Source of the DNA: Pseudomonadota bacterium
GTDB lineage: Bacteria; SAR324; NAC60-12
NCBI GenBank assembly: GCA_014381795.1
Contig: JACNKY010000119.1
Coordinates: 1 to 7,114 of the forward strand
Direction of reading: 5' to 3'
DNA: 7,114 nt
Shown here: piece after piece, positions 1 to 7,114 of the stretch
Layout: each line of letters starts with the position of its first letter
Numbering within the stretch: position 1 is the first letter of the stretch
Program-made: the position numbers and the translations under genes
The notes under the pieces: generated by a model
Told to the model about the DNA's origin: nothing
Database searches by the model: none
The model's input: the letters and a program-made list of their open reading frames with translations, nothing else

Positions 1-846
1 GTGGGCGACCCTCGAAGTACTACAAATTACAAAATCTATCAGAACTTCACTCTCATAAAACCAAACCGTAAAGAAGCTGAAGCGGCTGTTGGTTTTAAAC
101 TCAAAGATCAAAAAGATGTCCTCAAGGCCGCAGAAATTCTGCAGTCCGAAGTAAAACTAAAATATCTAGTTATCAGTCTTGATCAGGACGGTTTACTGCT
201 TTTTAGTGGTCCGCAGGATTACCATTTTATGGCCGCGGAAACTCAGGAAGTTTTCGATGTTGTAGGTGCCGGAGATGCGGTCAGTAGTTTGTTGACTTTT
301 ATGCTTGCCGGAAAGGCTGAAATTGAACAGGCTGCGTATTGGGCACAACTCGCTGCAAGTATGGAAATTCAACATGTAGGTGTAGTTTCATTTTCCAAAA
401 ATGAACTGTTGCGGCGTTTTGATATTGGAGAAACTTCTGCTAAAATTATGACTCCTGAACAACTCTGTCGCTCACTTCCACAGGAACAACCGGTGGTCTT
501 CACGAATGGTTTTTTTGACGAAATATCTGCTGGTCACTTGAAGTTTCTGCATCAACTAAAGACACTGAAAGGCTTTAATATAGTAGCCATCAACAGTGAC
601 CAGAGCATCACCATGCAGAAAGGGCAACCTCCTTTACTGAATGAACGTGAAAGAGCCCTGTTGCTTTCTGCTATTGAAGCAGTTGACAGAGTAGTTATTT
701 TTAATGAACAGGATGCAAGTTCTTTAATCAGAAGCATCCGACCACAGACAGTGGTAAAAGGAGAACATTTCCGGAAAAAGAAACTTCCTGAAAAAGATGC
801 GATTATAGAAACAGGTGCTAAACTGGAGTATTTTCCTGAATATTAA
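1..846 (+). CDS. hldE: HldE/RfaE-like bifunctional heptose kinase/nucleotidyltransferase, 5'-partial, probably impaired C-terminal domain
   Basis: The frame is open from the window edge; the GTG at base 1 is most likely an internal valine codon, because the first residues match the middle of a PfkB-type kinase (DPR followed by LIKPNRKEAE, as in HldE). Known HldE proteins phosphorylate heptose-7-phosphate at C1 and then transfer a nucleotide (ADP) to make ADP-heptose for LPS core. Seen here: kinase C-terminal half at residues 1-140, with GAGDAV at 89-94 and the probable catalytic base Asp92; nucleotidyltransferase domain from about 164, with FTNGFFDEISAGH at 167-179 and VKGEHF at 253-258. Two oddities: the HxGH nucleotide-binding motif is SAGH (Ser176 for the first His), and the protein stops at residue 281, before the usual C-terminal STT-type motif. 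The next codons in all three frames do not restore that motif. The kinase half looks intact as far as it is visible. The family is clear; activity of the second domain is doubtful. Confidence 0.85.
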   Translation: MGDPRSTTNYKIYQNFTLIKPNRKEAEAAVGFKLKDQKDVLKAAEILQSEVKLKYLVISLDQDGLLLFSGPQDYHFMAAETQEVFDVVGAGDAVSSLLTFMLAGKAEIEQAAYWAQLAASMEIQHVGVVSFSKNELLRRFDIGETSAKIMTPEQLCRSLPQEQPVVFTNGFFDEISAGHLKFLHQLKTLKGFNIVAINSDQSITMQKGQPPLLNERERALLLSAIEAVDRVVIFNEQDASSLIRSIRPQTVVKGEHFRKKKLPEKDAIIETGAKLEYFPEY

Positions 847-848
847 TC

Positions 849-864
849 AGCCTGAAGACAGGCT
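849..864 (+). other. small perfect hairpin 3 bases after the hldE-like stop
   Basis: The bases AGCCTG and CAGGCT form a perfect 6-bp stem around the tetraloop AAGA. It could slow or end transcription from the hldE-like gene or protect its 3' end. It is followed by AAATTCG rather than a T run, so it does not qualify as a standard intrinsic terminator. The rest of the 92-base gap to the next gene holds no convincing -35/-10 pair that I can see. Confidence 0.35.
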
Positions 865-928
865 AAATTCGTAAAGCTGGTTTTTAGTTCGTTCATAATT
901 AATTCCGGCTAAAACAAAAATATCAACA

Positions 929-933
929 AGAGG
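929..933 (+). promoter_or_regulatory. ribosome binding site of the SHMT gene
   Basis: AGAGG lies 5 bases upstream of the ATG at 939. It is the only good Shine-Dalgarno sequence in the window and supports that start codon. The minus-strand genes gyrB and der have nothing comparable. Confidence 0.75.
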
Positions 934-938
934 AAACT

Positions 939-2234
939 ATGAGTGTAAATATATCCGATGTAGTGGAAATTGTCAGTAAGCAGAACCAGTGGCGCGGCAA
1001 AGAAGCCATCAACCTGATTGCGAGCGAAAATGTACAGTCCGATGCAGTCAAGCAAATCGAAGTCAATGACTTCATGGGACGTTACGCAGAAGGTCACCCA
1101 AATACTTCACAAGGGGATAACCGCTATTACGAAGGTACGCGTTACATAGACCAAATTGAAAGTATGGCGACCAGTGAAATTATCAAGCTCGCAAAATGCC
1201 TTCAGGCTGATGTGCGGCCAGTCAGCGGTAATGCCGCGAATACCGCGGTTGCTCTGGCAGTTTTAAGAGGTAATGATACTGTGATCGCAAACTCCATCGA
1301 AGTTGGAGGGCACATCAGCCACAGTCCGATCGGCGTTGTTGGACGCAGGATTCAGGTTCGCGGAAAAGTTCTTACTCTCGGAAGTGAAAATTCCATCAAC
1401 ATCCACTACTGGCCCACGACTGAGGATGGATACCATCTCGATGTACCCAAGTGTGTTGATCTGGTAGAACAAAAATCGCCGAACATGGTCATTCTTGGAA
1501 AAAGCCTTTTCCTCTTTCCGGAACCAGTCAGGGAAATTGCTGAAGTCTGCAGGGCAAAAAACATTCCTCTTCTTTATGACGGCGCACATGTACTCGGTCT
1601 AATCTTTGGCGGACAGTTCCAAAATCCTATTGAGGAAGGAGCGCACTTCATCAACGGCAGCACCCACAAAACTTTTCCCGGACCTCAGCGTGGAGTAATT
1701 TTAGGTAACATGTCCAGCGAACAAGAAATAAAATGGTGGAACAGCGTCGACCGCGGCGTAATGCCGGGTTCATCCAGCAGTCACCATTTACACACTTTAC
1801 CGGGATTGTTGATTGCAATTCGGGAAATGGCTGAACACGGAAAAAAATATGCCGCTCGGACAATCGCCAATGCTAAAGCTTTTGGGCAAGCTCTTACAGA
1901 CGAAGGAGTCAATGTAGAAGCCCGGGAATTCGGCTTCACCGCAAGTCACCAGTTAGCACTCAACGTTACAAATTTTGGTATTGCCAAGGACATTGCCCGT
2001 TCCCTGTCGGAAAAGAATAACATCATCACCAATTATAATATGCTTCCGGGTGACAATGATGCGCGGAATCCTTCCGGCTTACGGATTGGCGTGCAGGAAA
2101 TGACACGTTACGGTATGAAAGAAGCTGAAATGGGTGAGCTTGCTTCCTTGATGAAAGCAGGGCTTGAAGGTAAAAATGTGAAAGATGAAGTCACTCAGCT
2201 GCGTAGCCGTTTCACAGAAGTACACTACTGCTGA
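939..2234 (+). CDS. glyA: serine hydroxymethyltransferase, archaeal-type (SHMT-like PLP enzyme)
   Basis: This is a fold-type I PLP enzyme of 431 residues, normal for the family. SHMT interconverts serine and glycine and loads a one-carbon unit on a pterin in the cytoplasm. Visible motifs: LIASEN at 26-31; YAEG at 49-52 (Tyr49 and Glu51 match the catalytic Tyr/Glu pair); GGHISH at 123-128; YDGAHVLGL at 213-221 with the PLP-ring Asp214; STHKTFPGPQRG at 241-252 with Lys244 as the Schiff-base lysine; NPSGLRIGVQE at 377-387 with Arg382 for the substrate carboxylate; and a C-terminal VHY. The wording THKTFPGPQ, the YDGAHVLGL block and the VHY ending fit archaeal SHMTs better than the bacterial THKTLRGPRGG form. 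An odd point is about five extra residues in the loop after YAEG (NTSQGD region, 54-60), next to the conserved RYYEG. The gene is more GC-rich than its neighbours. An SHMT-related aldolase or transaldolase remains possible, but every catalytic residue I can place is kept. Confidence 0.88.
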   Translation: MSVNISDVVEIVSKQNQWRGKEAINLIASENVQSDAVKQIEVNDFMGRYAEGHPNTSQGDNRYYEGTRYIDQIESMATSEIIKLAKCLQADVRPVSGNAANTAVALAVLRGNDTVIANSIEVGGHISHSPIGVVGRRIQVRGKVLTLGSENSINIHYWPTTEDGYHLDVPKCVDLVEQKSPNMVILGKSLFLFPEPVREIAEVCRAKNIPLLYDGAHVLGLIFGGQFQNPIEEGAHFINGSTHKTFPGPQRGVILGNMSSEQEIKWWNSVDRGVMPGSSSSHHLHTLPGLLIAIREMAEHGKKYAARTIANAKAFGQALTDEGVNVEAREFGFTASHQLALNVTNFGIAKDIARSLSEKNNIITNYNMLPGDNDARNPSGLRIGVQEMTRYGMKEAEMGELASLMKAGLEGKNVKDEVTQLRSRFTEVHYC

Positions 2235-2265
2235 TTTAGTACGAATATTTTTTAATCTGACTTGA

Positions 2266-2312
2266 TGCTGGTAAAAATAATTCTTTAAATTTTCCAGGAT
2301 TTTTTACCAGCA
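2266..2312. repeat. 12-bp perfect inverted repeat between convergent genes, overlapping the end of der
   Basis: TGCTGGTAAAAA at 2266-2277 is matched by its exact reverse complement at 2301-2312, with a 23-base spacer that contains the der stop codon (2285-2287). Transcripts of the SHMT gene reading through, and der transcripts, would both fold into this hairpin. The A/T-rich part of each arm faces the loop and no T run follows on either strand, so it is not a textbook bidirectional terminator. A role in 3'-end protection or in separating the convergent transcripts is an inference. Confidence 0.55.
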
Positions 2313-3682
2313 CTTCTACTACGTGCAGATTTTTTCTTACGCCAGATGAAATTCAGCGGTGTTCCTTCAAAGCCAAAATGATAGCGGAACTGATTGGTAA
2401 TATAACGCTCGTAAGCAAAATTTGTTTTGTCCGGATTGTTAGTCATAAAAACAAAAGTCGGCGGTGCTACACTTACCTGATTACCGTAATAAACATTGGT
2501 CGGACGACCTGATTTTGAAGGCGGAGGATGCTGATTTACTATAAGCTGGAGGATGGTGTTTAAATCCGACGTTTGGATTCTCCGGACATACTGTGCATGA
2601 ACGCTGAGAATTTTTTCAAAAATCAACGGAACCCTTTGTCCGGTTTTAGCACTCACAAAAAGAATCGGTGCAAAGCTGATAAAGCCCAAACGATCGTATA
2701 CTTCCTCTTCTACCTGCTTCAGTGTTTTACCGTCTTTTTTGACTAAATCCCACTTATTCATGATAATGAGCAGAGATTTCTTACGCTCATTCGCATAACC
2801 GGCAATTTTCATTACCTGTTCTGTTATGCCTTCTTCCGTATCAATTATTAAGAGAGTTACGTCCGCACGTTCTATGGATTTAAGTGCAGAAACGATACTG
2901 AATGTTTCGATCTTTTCACTTACTTTACCACGTCGTCGAATGCCAGCTGTATCAACCAGTAAAAATTCTCGACCTTCAAAATTACAGAGACTGTCCACAG
3001 GATCTCGTGTTGTTCCTGAAACAGAATCCACAATCATCCTCTCCTTGCGGAGCAGTGCGTTTACAATAGAAGATTTTCCCGCATTCGGTTTTCCGATAAC
3101 AGCAACTGCGATTGGCTCCTTAGAACGATCTTCTTCATCTTCTTCATCTTCAGCTGGATCTGGCTTTTCCTCCATTCTAAGCGGAACCATCTTGTCAACT
3201 TCTTCCAGTAGTCCATCTATTCCACGGTTGTGTTCTGCTGAAACAGGATAGATTATTTCTACTCCCAACTGGTAAAAATCCGAACTTTCCTCTTCCAAAC
3301 GCGGATTATCGGCTTTGTTTACTACAACAAACAACCTTATCTCATCTTCCACCAAAGTCCGGTATATTTCAGCATCAACAGGAGTCCAGCCTTCTTGCGC
3401 GTTAACGACAAATAAAACACAATCTGCCTCTTCAACCGCAAGACGTGCCTGTTGAACCATTTGCTTTCTGAGTGAGCTTTCCGCTACCGTTTCAAATCCG
3501 CCTGTATCAATAGCGATAAACTCATAACCATGATATTTGGAAATACCATACTTGCGGTCACGTGTCACACCAGGCATTTTCTCTACAATGGCAGATCGCC
3601 GTCCGACCAGACGATTGAACAAGGTTGACTTGCCAACATTAGGACGACCGACTATAGCGATGATGGAATGGGAATTGGTCAT
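2285..3682 (-). CDS. der: ribosome-assembly GTPase Der (EngA)
   Basis: Der is an essential tandem GTPase that binds the 50S subunit late in its assembly. All parts are present in 465 residues, a normal length. First G domain: GRPNVGKS at 12-19 (P-loop), GVTRDR at 38-43 (G2 Thr40), DTGG at 59-62 and NKAD at 122-125. Second G domain: GKPNAGKS at 197-204, SGTTRDP at 222-228, DTAGIRRRGKV at 244-254, NKWD at 309-312 and SAKTG at 344-348. A KH-like domain follows at about 357-447, and the tail at 449-465 is rich in Lys and Arg. A strongly acidic linker at 178-185 joins the two G domains. The ATG at 3680-3682 puts the first P-loop at the usual distance from the start, but the 18 bases between the gyrB stop and this ATG contain no Shine-Dalgarno sequence, so translation may be coupled to gyrB or driven by an unstructured A/T-rich leader. 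Last gene of the apparent recF-gyrB-der operon. Confidence 0.97.
   Translation of the reverse strand: MTNSHSIIAIVGRPNVGKSTLFNRLVGRRSAIVEKMPGVTRDRKYGISKYHGYEFIAIDTGGFETVAESSLRKQMVQQARLAVEEADCVLFVVNAQEGWTPVDAEIYRTLVEDEIRLFVVVNKADNPRLEEESSDFYQLGVEIIYPVSAEHNRGIDGLLEEVDKMVPLRMEEKPDPAEDEEDEEDRSKEPIAVAVIGKPNAGKSSIVNALLRKERMIVDSVSGTTRDPVDSLCNFEGREFLLVDTAGIRRRGKVSEKIETFSIVSALKSIERADVTLLIIDTEEGITEQVMKIAGYANERKKSLLIIMNKWDLVKKDGKTLKQVEEEVYDRLGFISFAPILFVSAKTGQRVPLIFEKILSVHAQYVRRIQTSDLNTILQLIVNQHPPPSKSGRPTNVYYGNQVSVAPPTFVFMTNNPDKTNFAYERYITNQFRYHFGFEGTPLNFIWRKKKSARSRSAGKKSWKI
3130..3152 (-). repeat. 9-bp tandem repeat in der encoding the acidic inter-domain linker
   Basis: The + strand unit CTTCTTCAT occurs twice in a row (3130-3138, 3139-3147), followed by a partial third copy. 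On the coding strand it specifies the Asp/Glu run at residues 178-185 of Der, between the two G domains. In-frame 9-base units mean that slippage would change linker length without breaking the gene. Confidence 0.7.
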
Positions 3683-3700
3683 GTAATAACAGTTTTGATT

Positions 3701-4849
3701 CTAGACATCAAGGTTCTTCACTCGAAGAGCATTCTCTTCAATGAAGTTACGTCGTGGTTCTACCTGATCACCCATCAAAATGGTAAAAACTCCGTCTGAC
3801 TCAACCAGGTCTTCAATATTTACTTTTTTCAATGTTCTGACGTCTGGATCAAGGGTTGTTTCCCATAACTGTTCCGGATTCATCTCTCCTAAACCCTTAT
3901 AACGTTGGATGTACATACCTTTTTTACCAAAACTAATCATAAAATTAAGTACTTCTATCCACGTCTGAAAAGAGTGACTTTCTCCTTCTTTTTCTTCTGT
4001 CATTACCAGAATATCTTCTCCGAGAGTTTCTATCAGTTCTAGGCGTTCCTGAAACAGTTTAGAATAATCATGGACTCTCATGTTTTCCAGTAAATTCAGT
4101 GACAACTCAATCTGCTGTTCGTTACACTGTATCAAGACATTGTTTCCCTGTTTTTCAGGATCCACACTAAGTTTATAATCAGCATAGTTTTCCTTCAATC
4201 TATCTATACATTTGAGGATGTTTTCCGCACCGCCCGAATCTAATTCAATATCGTTCTTAAGCAGAAGATCGACCAGCTGGGTCAGGTTTTGGTTAAAAGA
4301 CAATCTGTCATAGTGGGTTTTGTAAAGCCTGATCTTGAGTGCAGTCTGAAAAAGCTCTTCTCCGCTAATGGACTTTCCTTTATCCGTGGTGAGCACTAAT
4401 GATTCACTGGAAGCCCTTACCAGACGTTCCGTAAGTTCATTATCATCCCTGACATAAAAACTGGAGCGTCCTTTTTTTGCCCTGTACAAAGGCGGCTGAG
4501 CAATATAGAGATAACCGTTTTCTATAATCTCCGGCATTTGTCTGTAGAAGAATGTCAAAATCAAAGTCAAAATATGGCTGCCGTCAACATCCGCATCAGT
4601 CATGATGATAATTTTGTGGTAACGTATTTTTTCCAGATCAAATTCTTCATTGCCAATACCGGTGCCCATTGCGGTAATCATCGTTTTTATTTCTTCATTG
4701 CCGAGCATCTTGTCAAAACGTGCCTTTTCCACATTTAATATTTTACCTTTTAAGGGTAAAATAGCCTGATTCTTACGATCACGTCCCTGCTTTGCGGAGC
4801 CTCCCGCAGAATCTCCCTCCACTACAAACAGTTCACTTAATGCCGGATC
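3701..4849 (-). CDS. gyrB: DNA gyrase subunit B, C-terminal (TOPRIM) part, downstream of an in-frame stop
   Basis: This is the second half of the same reading frame as the upstream gyrB part, separated only by the TAA at 4850-4852. Numbered over the full frame, the TOPRIM domain has EGDSAGG from Glu429 (catalytic glutamate), [18 protein letters not shown], and DADVD at 503-507 (metal-binding acids Asp503 and Asp505). QPPLY is at 536-540 and [14 protein letters not shown] at 734-747, with the GyrA-binding tail ending at residue 800 in a TAG. Between QPPLY and RYKGLGE lie about 190 residues, roughly 150 more than in short Gram-positive type GyrB. If this part were made alone, the first usable start is the GTG at 4820-4822, giving 373 residues. 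That start would delete the first TOPRIM strand (SELFV) just before the catalytic Glu and has no good ribosome binding site. An independent functional protein is therefore doubtful; readthrough, a sequence error or a real nonsense mutation fit better. Confidence 0.9.
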   Translation of the reverse strand, partial: DPALSELFVVEGDSAGGSAKQGRDRKNQAILPLKGKILNVEKARFDKMLGNEEIKTMITAMGTGIGNEEFDLEKIRYHKIIIMTDADVDGSHILTLILTFFYRQMPEIIENGYLYIAQPPLYRAKKGRSSFYVRDDNELTERLVRASSESLVLTTDKGKSISGEELFQTALKIRLYKTHYDRLSFNQNLTQLVDLLLKNDIELDSGGAENILKCIDRLKENYADYKLSVDPEKQGNNVLIQCNEQQIELSLNLLENMRVHDYSKLFQERLELIETLGEDILVMTEEKEGESHSFQTWIEVLNFMISFGKKGMYIQRYKGLGEMNPEQLWETTLDPDVRTLKKVNIEDLVESDGVFTILMGDQVEPRRNFIEENALRVKNLDV

Positions 4850-6112
<1,263 letters not shown>

Positions 6113-6151
6113 TCATGAAACAGCAGAAGGTTATTTATTAAAGCTGTGATG

Positions 6152-7114
6152 TCAAACCAGTTGTCCATTTTCAATGTGAAAATATTTTCCAGGCAGGGAA
6201 CTTGATGGTTCAGAGGTTGAGGTGATAAAAATTTGATTTTTTAACTTAATAAAAAACTGCAAAATTTGCTGAATCACCTCCTCATCCAATTCTGAAAAAA
6301 GATCGTCAAAAATCAAAACTGGATAAAATTTATATCTCTCACATAATAAACGATTTATTGTCATTTTTAAAGACAAATTAGTAATCCTGAATTCTCCCTG
6401 CGAAAAATAATCCTTGTCCTTTTTTTCATCGATCAGCAAATGATACTCATCCCTGTGTGGACCAAGGACAGCAAAGCCGTATTGCAGGTCTCTCGGCAGA
6501 CTTTTTTCGAGTTGGAGGAGGCAATTTTTCTCATCCATATTAGTTGAATTCAGCGAAGTTTTATAAACCAAAGTCAACTTCTCTGAACGACCTGAAAGTT
6601 CCATGAAAAGATCGTGCAGATGTGCATTCATCTGTTCCACAAATCTAATACGCTGCTGCATTATTTTTATAGCGGAACGTGCGAGCATTTCATTCCAAAG
6701 CGGAATTTGTTCTGGAAGCCCCTGTCTCAATAATGAGTTTTTCTGGGCAATAATTTTTGTGTATTCCTGGAGGTTCTTAAAATAGACAGGATCAACAAAG
6801 GTCATTATCCTGTTAAAAAATTTTCGGCGTTCCTGTGGTACATTACGGAAAAGATTTACATCTTCCGGAGTGAATGACAGCGCCATAAAGGAGAGAATGT
6901 ATTCAGAAACTCGGTGAGAAGGGGAGTGGTCTAAAACTACCTGACGGCCTTTTTTGCTAACTTTTATGCGGACCTGATGCTGTACTTTTTGACGTTCGAG
7001 CTGAGACTGAATGACTGATTCTGATTTGTTTTCCTGTAGCAGTTGAGCTGGTTTTTTTGCGCGGAATGATTCTAAATTACAGAGATAATGTACTGCTTCA
7101 ACAAGATTTGTTTT
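6152..7114 (-). CDS. recF: DNA replication and repair protein RecF, 5'-partial
   Basis: RecF is an SMC-like ATPase that helps load RecA at gaps and stalled forks. The ATG at 6886 is internal: the frame stays open for 76 more codons to the window edge, and those codons read as RecF. The first visible residues, KTN then LVEAVHYL, are the end of the Walker A motif and the helix after it, so only about 35-40 residues are missing. Downstream are FTPEDVNLF and PQERRKFFNRI (residues 81-103 of the visible part), the conserved GPHRDE around 218-223, an ABC-type signature SQGEFR at 238-243, and the Walker B/D-loop VLIFDDLFSELD at 266-277. The visible part is 320 residues, fitting a total near 360. It is the first visible gene of the minus-strand operon and lies 48 bases before gyrB; dnaN and dnaA would be plausible further upstream, but they are not in view. 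Confidence 0.96.
   Translation of the reverse strand, partial: KTNLVEAVHYLCNLESFRAKKPAQLLQENKSESVIQSQLERQKVQHQVRIKVSKKGRQVVLDHSPSHRVSEYILSFMALSFTPEDVNLFRNVPQERRKFFNRIMTFVDPVYFKNLQEYTKIIAQKNSLLRQGLPEQIPLWNEMLARSAIKIMQQRIRFVEQMNAHLHDLFMELSGRSEKLTLVYKTSLNSTNMDEKNCLLQLEKSLPRDLQYGFAVLGPHRDEYHLLIDEKKDKDYFSQGEFRITNLSLKMTINRLLCERYKFYPVLIFDDLFSELDEEVIQQILQFFIKLKNQIFITSTSEPSSSLPGKYFHIENGQLV

Noticed and set aside
880..925. Sigma-70 type promoter for the SHMT gene (CATAAT at 894-899)
   Set aside because: No acceptable -35 hexamer lies 16-18 bases upstream; other pairings were equally poor.
1263..1863. Minus-strand open frames inside the SHMT gene
   Set aside because: They lie opposite strongly conserved SHMT codons and their translations resemble no family I recognise; they are shadows.
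2235..2265. Intrinsic terminator after the SHMT gene using the six Ts at 2248-2253
   Set aside because: The sequence just upstream forms only a 4-bp stem, too weak to call.
2826..3251. Serine-rich open frame on the + strand within der
   Set aside because: Its serine run is the antisense reading of the acidic-linker repeat and GTPase codons of der.
4793..4808. Hairpin (TGCGG/CCGCA around a 6-base loop) downstream of the gyrB stop as a readthrough signal
   Set aside because: It starts about 40 bases after the stop, farther than typical stimulatory structures, and lies in codons for the conserved [10 protein letters not shown] motif, so the protein sequence explains it.

Overview
The window looks like part of a chromosome from a bacterium with a Gram-negative type envelope. 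It carries a heptose (LPS core) biosynthesis gene and a long-form GyrB with the extra block in its C-terminal half that Gram-negative type gyrases have. Base composition is moderately AT-rich. The sequence alone does not fix the phylum. All three standard stop codons end genes here (TAA: hldE-like and der; TGA: glyA-like and recF; TAG: gyrB), so nothing suggests a reassigned code.

Layout. On the + strand, positions 1-846 hold the 3' part of an HldE/RfaE-like bifunctional protein (sugar kinase plus nucleotidyltransferase). Positions 939-2234 hold a serine hydroxymethyltransferase of the archaeal type. These two converge on a minus-strand block that reads, in transcription order, recF (7114 down to 6152, 5' end cut by the window edge), gyrB (6103 down to 3701) and der/engA (3682 down to 2285). 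The gaps of 48 and 18 bases on one strand suggest an operon. recF-gyrB is the common bacterial replication-region pair, but der sits where gyrA often follows. A 12-bp perfect inverted repeat covers the meeting point of the two convergent blocks.

Functionally, RecF loads recombination/repair factors at gapped DNA, GyrB supplies the ATPase and TOPRIM halves of gyrase, and Der is an essential ribosome-assembly GTPase. The + strand genes belong to envelope heptose synthesis and one-carbon/glycine metabolism and share no obvious pathway.

Three points stand out. (1) gyrB is cut by one in-frame TAA at its ATPase/TOPRIM hinge; the rest of the frame is intact on both sides and would give an 800-residue protein. 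(2) The HldE-like protein lacks the first histidine of the HxGH motif and the usual C-terminal STT-type motif, so its nucleotidyltransferase half may be inactive. (3) The SHMT is archaeal in type, has a short insertion in the conserved active-site loop, and is richer in G+C than its neighbours. I found no mobile element, CRISPR array, tRNA or rRNA, and no clearly novel multi-gene system.
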